Assembly (NCBI GenBank): GCA_020341735.1
Contig: CP070833.1
Span: 2,002,684-2,039,220 of the forward strand
DNA from: Gammaproteobacteria bacterium
GTDB taxonomy: Bacteria; Pseudomonadota; Gammaproteobacteria; Steroidobacterales; XN24
Direction of reading: 5' to 3'
DNA length: 36,537 bases
Shown: in pieces, positions 32,534 through 36,537 of the stretch
Position numbering within the stretch: the stretch's first letter is position 1
Layout of the letters: each line of letters starts with the position of its first letter
Translations under genes and position numbers: made by a program
The notes under the pieces: generated by a model
The model's database searches: none
What the model was told of the DNA's origin: nothing
What the model saw: only the letters and a program-made list of their open reading frames with translations

Positions 32534-33468
32534 AAGCCGGGGTCGTACCCGAAATTATCCTGGAACGTCTCCTGAACTGACTCCGGCGAGAGGGAATGAT
32601 TCTGAGTGCCTCTCGATCCGACTTTTATCGCTCCCATGATCGAAGCGACTCGGCCGGTGGTCTCCCAGTCGGCCCCGGCCATCAGCCCATACAGTAGCCC
32701 GGCGCGATATGCGTCTCCGCAACCTGTCGGATCGGCAACCTGCATCGGCCTGGCCGGCGGGATCTCTATCACGGAGCCCTGATTGAGTACTATCGAGCCC
32801 TGGCTACCCCTGGTGATCACCATCGCATCCACTCTGCTGGCGATCTGTTCGGCGGCGAGCCCGGTCCTCTCCTGCAGCATCTGAGCTTCATAGTCGTTGA
32901 CGGCCACGACCGTCGCCTGATCGATAAATCGTGACAACTCCTTGCCGTCGAACATTGGCAGACCTTGGCCCGGATCGAAGATGAATGGTATCCCGGCAAC
33001 CTCGAACTGCTCCGCGTGACTGAGCATTGCGTCCCGACCATCCGGCGAGATCATGCCCCACCGGATCCCCGCATCATCGGGGACGCTGATCTCATGGGCA
33101 TGGTTCATTGCGCCGGGATGGAAGGCGGTGATCTGATTGTCATCCATATCCGTGGTGATGTACGCCTGGGCGGTGTACGCCTCATCAACGGTGTGGAGAT
33201 ATGTCCGCGACACGCCTTGACCATCCATCCACTCGGCATAGGGTGCAAAATCACGACCGACCGCACCCATTGGAAACCCTTGCCCGCCGAGCAGCTTCAG
33301 ATTGTATGCGATGTTGCCGGCGCAGCCGCCAAAATCCCGACGCATTTCGGGCACCAGGAATGCCACGTTCAACATGTGGATTTGGTTGGGCAGTATCTGA
33401 TCCGCAAAACGGCCAGGGAAAACCATGATGGAGTCGTACGCGAACGAGCCGCAGATCAGGGCCGGCAT
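32527..33468 (-). CDS. PfkB-family carbohydrate kinase, probable adenosine kinase
   Basis: Ribokinase-fold kinase of 313 residues from ATG 33468, preceded by GAGGTG; the upstream open frame overlapping gcvPB is discarded. It starts PALICGSFAYDSIMVFPGRF, has the substrate-site GGCAGNIAYNLKLLG, and the C-terminal PfkB signature DPTGCGDAYRAGLLYGL with the catalytic base Asp in GCGD. The wording of both motifs is that of bacterial adenosine/nucleoside kinases more than of fructokinases, so phosphorylation of adenosine to AMP is the best guess. It lies 40 bp after gcvPB, and its stop overlaps the protease gene start. Confidence 0.85.
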   Translation of the reverse strand: MPALICGSFAYDSIMVFPGRFADQILPNQIHMLNVAFLVPEMRRDFGGCAGNIAYNLKLLGGQGFPMGAVGRDFAPYAEWMDGQGVSRTYLHTVDEAYTAQAYITTDMDDNQITAFHPGAMNHAHEISVPDDAGIRWGMISPDGRDAMLSHAEQFEVAGIPFIFDPGQGLPMFDGKELSRFIDQATVVAVNDYEAQMLQERTGLAAEQIASRVDAMVITRGSQGSIVLNQGSVIEIPPARPMQVADPTGCGDAYRAGLLYGLMAGADWETTGRVASIMGAIKVGSRGTQNHSLSPESVQETFQDNFGYDPGLW

Positions 33469-33508
33469 GTCTTCACCTCTGGAGCGTGGCAGCAATCGTG
33501 GGGTTGAA

Positions 33509-34972
33509 TCACGCCTCGGCGGGCTGCCAGGCAACATCCAGATGCCGGGCCGCGCGGACGTCGTCCAGACGCCGCACCGGCGTGCTGTAGGGCGCCCCCT
33601 TCACATGCTCTGGATCGGCCGATGCCTCCTCACGGATAACCACCATGGCCGCGACGAAGCCATCGAGGGTTTCCCTCGCCTCGGTTTCGGTGGGCTCGAT
33701 CAGCAGACATTCGGGCACCAGCAATGGGAAGTAGGTCGTCGGCGCATGGTATCCGTGATCAAGCAGACGCTTTGCAAAATCCATGGTCGTGACGCCGAAG
33801 TCTTTTGCCTCACGCTTCAAGGTCACGATGAACTCGTGGCTGGCGCGGCGTTCCGGGTAGGCCAGGTGGAATCCTTCGGCTCGCATCCGGGCGGCAAGAT
33901 AGTTGGCGTTGAGCGTCGCGAATTCTGCCACCCTGCGCATCCCGGACCGGCCCAGCATCCGCGCGTAGACATAGGCCCGCAGCAGCACGCCTGCGTTACC
34001 CATAAACGCCGACAGGCGGCCGATGCTCTGTGGGTAGTCTTTTTCGTCCATCCAGCGGAACCGCCCGTCTTCGGCCTTGCCGACCACTGGAATAGGCATG
34101 AACGGCTCCAGGCGCTCGCCGACGCCGACAGCACCGGACCCCGGTCCGCCGCCGCCATGCGGCGTGGAGAAGGTCTTGTGCAGGTTCATATGGATGACGT
34201 CAAAGCCCATATCACCGGGCCTGGCCTTGCCGAGGATCGCGTTCAGGTTCGCGCCATCGTAATAGAGCAGGCCACCTGCCTCGTGTACCAGGTCGGAAAT
34301 CTCCAGGATATGCCTTTCGAATACGCCCAGGGTCGACGGATTGGTGAGCATGATGCCCGCGGTGTTCGGGCCAAGGACCGTCTTTAACGCTTCCAGGTCT
34401 ACGTCACCGTCTTCGCCGGTCGCAATCTCAATAACTTTGCACCCACACATTGTCGCAGTGGCCGGATTGGTGCCGTGGGCCGCATCCGGAACAATGATCT
34501 CGTTCCTGTGCTCATCGCCCCTGGCCTGGTGGTAGGCGCGAATCATGGCGACGCCCGCGAACTCGCCCTGCGCACCGGCCATCGGCGTAAGTGACACGCC
34601 TTTCAGCCCTGTCACGGCCTTCAGCATCTCCTGCAGCTCATACATGCACTCAAGGAAGCCCTGGCCGCTCGCCACATTCCCGAGAGGGTGACGGCCGAGG
34701 AAACCGGGCAACATCGCCAACTGGTTACATGCCCGCGGGTTGTACTTCATGGTGCAAGATCCCAGCGGGTAGAAATGGGTATCGATGGAGTAGTTCATCT
34801 GCGACAGGCGCGTGAAGTGCCGCACCGTCTGCAACTCCGACACCTCCGGGAGTCTCGGCCGCTGCTTGCGTCTCAGATAATCGGGGATCGCTGCTTCGGT
34901 CTCCTCTCCAGGCGCCTGCGCGTAGGCGCGGCGTCCCGGTCGGGATTGCTCGAAAATTACCGGCTCGGTCAT
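33509..34972 (-). CDS. gcvPB: Glycine dehydrogenase (decarboxylating) subunit 2
   Basis: C-terminal half of the two-subunit P-protein of the glycine cleavage system. It binds glycine through PLP, releases CO2 and passes the aminomethyl group to lipoyl-GcvH. The 487 residues include [15 protein letters not shown], the GAQGEFAG segment, [12 protein letters not shown] and the PLP lysine K266 in [18 protein letters not shown]. Subunit 1 is encoded upstream, separated by tpx. The product needs lipoylated GcvH, which ties it to lipB at the other end of the window. gcvT and gcvH are not seen here. Confidence 0.97.
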   Translation of the reverse strand: MTEPVIFEQSRPGRRAYAQAPGEETEAAIPDYLRRKQRPRLPEVSELQTVRHFTRLSQMNYSIDTHFYPLGSCTMKYNPRACNQLAMLPGFLGRHPLGNVASGQGFLECMYELQEMLKAVTGLKGVSLTPMAGAQGEFAGVAMIRAYHQARGDEHRNEIIVPDAAHGTNPATATMCGCKVIEIATGEDGDVDLEALKTVLGPNTAGIMLTNPSTLGVFERHILEISDLVHEAGGLLYYDGANLNAILGKARPGDMGFDVIHMNLHKTFSTPHGGGGPGSGAVGVGERLEPFMPIPVVGKAEDGRFRWMDEKDYPQSIGRLSAFMGNAGVLLRAYVYARMLGRSGMRRVAEFATLNANYLAARMRAEGFHLAYPERRASHEFIVTLKREAKDFGVTTMDFAKRLLDHGYHAPTTYFPLLVPECLLIEPTETEARETLDGFVAAMVVIREEASADPEHVKGAPYSTPVRRLDDVRAARHLDVAWQPAEA

Positions 34973-34991
34973 GTCCTGTCAGTCTCCGTCT

Positions 34992-35492
34992 TCAGCCCAG
35001 GGCCTTGAGGGCCGCGTCGTAGTCCGGCTCCTGCCCGATCTCGGGCACGAGTTCGGAGTGCACGACAGTGTCGTTCTCGTCCAGCACGACAACCGCCCTG
35101 GCGCATAGCCCTGCGAGCGGTCCGTCTTCGATCAGGACACCGTAATTGCGGGCGAACTCGGGAGCGCGCATGGTGGAGAGAGAAATGATCCGCTCAAGCT
35201 CGTCAGCGCCGCAGAAGCGTTTCTGTGCGAAAGGCAGGTCGGCTGAGATCATCAGCATCACCGTGTCATCGTGCTCCAGGGCAAAATCATTAAATTTCCG
35301 GGTCGAGACCGCGCACACGGGGGTATCCACGCTAGGGAAAATCGACAGGAGCTTCTTTTTGCCCACCCACTGACCCAAGGACACGTCATTGAGATCGCCG
35401 TCCGTCAGAGTGAAGTCCGGCGCCTTTGAGCCGACCCTCGGCAGATCGCCGCTCGTGTGAATTTCATTGTCGTGCAGTGTGATCGTCGCCAT
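34992..35492 (-). CDS. tpx: Thiol peroxidase, atypical 2-Cys peroxiredoxin
   Basis: Reduces hydrogen peroxide and alkyl hydroperoxides using thioredoxin. ATG 35492 is chosen (AGGAGA 8 nt upstream; product 166 residues, the Tpx norm); the open frame further upstream has no homology. The peroxidatic cysteine is C60 in FPSVDTPVCAVSTRKFN and the resolving cysteine is C94 in KRFCGADELE, the Tpx spacing. GSKAPDFTLTDGDL and the closing EPDYDAALKAL are family features. The gene is placed between gcvPA and gcvPB, an unusual site; all three probably share one transcript. Confidence 0.97.
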   Translation of the reverse strand: MATITLHDNEIHTSGDLPRVGSKAPDFTLTDGDLNDVSLGQWVGKKKLLSIFPSVDTPVCAVSTRKFNDFALEHDDTVMLMISADLPFAQKRFCGADELERIISLSTMRAPEFARNYGVLIEDGPLAGLCARAVVVLDENDTVVHSELVPEIGQEPDYDAALKALG

Positions 35493-35530
35493 GTAGTGTC
35501 TCCTGAGAAGATTCTGTCCTGGGAAGGGTT

Positions 35531-36537
35531 TCAGGCGACTCTGGCCTGACGCATGATCTCTTCGAGGGCCGTGGCGAAGGCCTCGATGTCCTCGGCAGTC
35601 TTTGTCTCGGTCGCACACACCAGGAAAGCATTACCGAGCTGGGGATAGGCGTCATTGAGGTCGAGCCCACCCAATACATTCCTCTCGGCAAGCGCCTCCA
35701 GAACCGGCGCTACCGGTCGATCGAGACACAGCACGGCCTCGTGGAAACGCGGCCCGCCGAACGCCACGGACACGCCCTCCACGCGCTCCAGCCGTTCGAC
35801 CAGCCGGGCAGTGTTTGCTACGCAGGCGCTCGCCACGTGTTCCAGGCCCTCGGCGCCCATCAGGCTCATATAGATGGTCGCCGCAGTGACCATCAAGCCC
35901 TGGTTGGTACAAATGTTCGAGGTCGCCTTCGACCGGCGGATGTGTTGCTCCCGGGCCTGCAGGGTCAGCGTGAATCCCTCGCGCCCCTCGAGATCGAGCG
36001 TGCGTCCGACGATACGTCCCGGCATCTGTCGTACGAACGCCTTCTTCGCCGTCAGCAGGCCAAAGTAAGGCCCGCCCGAAGACAGGGGCACGCCCAATGG
36101 CTGCCCCTCGCCGCAGGCGATGTCCGCGCCCTGCTCGCCCCACTCTCCGGGCGGCTTGAGAAGTGCCAGCGAGATCGGATTGACGACGGCGATGACCATG
36201 GCGCCCAGCGAATGGGCCCAGTCGGTCAGCCGATCGACATCCTCCAGATTGCCGAGGAAATTCGGCTGCTGGATCACCAGTGCAGTAATGTCTTCGCCTT
36301 CATGGGCCCCACACCCCGCCGGGTCGGTCAGGCCGGTCTCGCTGTCCAGCCCAAGCGGCTCGAAGGTCAAGCCCTGATTGCCGGCGATTGCCTGACAGAC
36401 CTTCAGGTAGACGGGATTCACGGCGCCGGCGACGAGAATGCGGCTACTCTTCGACTTGCGATTGGCACGCACGGCCATCAGGGCGGCCTCTGCCAGAGCG
36501 GTCGCGCCGTCGTACAGCGATGCATTCGACACGTCCA
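35531..36537 (-). CDS. gcvPA: Glycine dehydrogenase (decarboxylating) subunit 1, 5' partial
   Basis: N-terminal-half subunit of the split P-protein; it pairs with GcvPB to form the active glycine decarboxylase. The frame is open to the window end. The first visible residues ([21 protein letters not shown]) correspond to an internal part of GcvPA, so about 110-120 N-terminal residues of the usual ~450 are missing. [13 protein letters not shown], the [22 protein letters not shown] block, [10 protein letters not shown] and the [10 protein letters not shown] segment are diagnostic of the family. It ends 38 bp before tpx. Confidence 0.97.
   Translation of the reverse strand, partial: DVSNASLYDGATALAEAALMAVRANRKSKSSRILVAGAVNPVYLKVCQAIAGNQGLTFEPLGLDSETGLTDPAGCGAHEGEDITALVIQQPNFLGNLEDVDRLTDWAHSLGAMVIAVVNPISLALLKPPGEWGEQGADIACGEGQPLGVPLSSGGPYFGLLTAKKAFVRQMPGRIVGRTLDLEGREGFTLTLQAREQHIRRSKATSNICTNQGLMVTAATIYMSLMGAEGLEHVASACVANTARLVERLERVEGVSVAFGGPRFHEAVLCLDRPVAPVLEALAERNVLGGLDLNDAYPQLGNAFLVCATETKTAEDIEAFATALEEIMRQARVA

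Noticed and set aside
33425..34387. Plus-strand open frame (320 codons) opposite gcvPB
   Set aside because: Antisense shadow of a certain gene; low-complexity, Gly/Arg/His-rich translation without a domain.
35493..35618. 42-residue upstream extension of tpx overlapping gcvPA
   Set aside because: Tpx proteins begin at the MATITLHDN segment, which has AGGAGA upstream; the extension is gcvPA sequence in another frame.
1..36537. Mobile element, CRISPR, tRNA or rRNA content
   Set aside because: I found no transposase, integrase, repeat-spacer pattern, tRNA-like cloverleaf or rRNA sequence, and the intergenic gaps are too short for most of these.

Overview
The window is GC-rich (roughly 60%), gene-dense chromosomal DNA from a Gram-negative bacterium, most likely a gammaproteobacterium. 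The support is gene order: mrdA-mrdB-mltB-rlpA-dacA-ybeD-lipB, lptD-surA-pdxA-rsmA-apaG-apaH and lgt-thyA-folA are classic gammaproteobacterial blocks, and LptD, SurA, RlpA and OmpA-type lipoproteins imply an outer membrane. I cannot name a genus. I see no insertion sequence, prophage, CRISPR array, rRNA or tRNA, and no gene-free gap longer than about 110 bp.

Layout. (1) 1-6777, plus strand: cell-elongation and peptidoglycan operon. It holds PBP2 (5' end cut by the window), RodA, MltB, RlpA and a DacA-type carboxypeptidase, then YbeD and LipB; most junctions overlap by a few bases. (2) 6761-7501, minus: a MurU-type nucleotidyltransferase converging on lipB. (3) 7600-14657, plus: the envelope/housekeeping superoperon lptD-surA-pdxA-rsmA-[universal stress protein]-apaG-apaH. 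(4) 14727-20999, plus: a compact kynurenine catabolic operon: SDR, RidA-type 2-aminomuconate deaminase, 3-hydroxyanthranilate dioxygenase, ACMS decarboxylase, a cyclase-family putative kynurenine formamidase, kynureninase and kynurenine 3-monooxygenase. (5) 21110-26701, minus: rlmI-like methyltransferase, lgt, thyA, folA, an Asp/Asn beta-hydroxylase-like protein, an OmpA-type lipoprotein and a TIP30-like NAD(P)-binding protein. (6) 26760-28832, plus: YyaL/DUF255 thioredoxin-fold protein. (7) 28748-36537, minus: gcvPA (cut by the window), tpx, gcvPB, PfkB-type (adenosine) kinase, a 939-residue tandem HtrA-like protease, a hotdog thioesterase and a YpsA/SLOG-type protein.

How the genes work together. 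Region 1 is the elongasome synthase pair plus wall-remodelling enzymes. Region 3 joins LPS export and OMP folding to cofactor synthesis, rRNA dimethylation and Ap4A turnover. Region 4 encodes a near-complete route from formylkynurenine to the 2-aminomuconate level. ACMSD pulls flux away from quinolinate/NAD, so the cluster looks catabolic. Tryptophan dioxygenase, the aminomuconate-semialdehyde dehydrogenase and a dedicated regulator are not in the window.

Most notable: the protease at 29714-32533 resembles plant DEG7 / yeast Nma111 end to end, with an intact N-terminal protease half and a degenerate C-terminal half. Also notable are an SDR in the kynurenine operon lacking the Tyr/Lys catalytic pair, a formamidase-like enzyme with Glu for Asp in its metal motif, tpx between the two gcvP subunit genes, and murU and lipB without their usual partners amgK and lipA.
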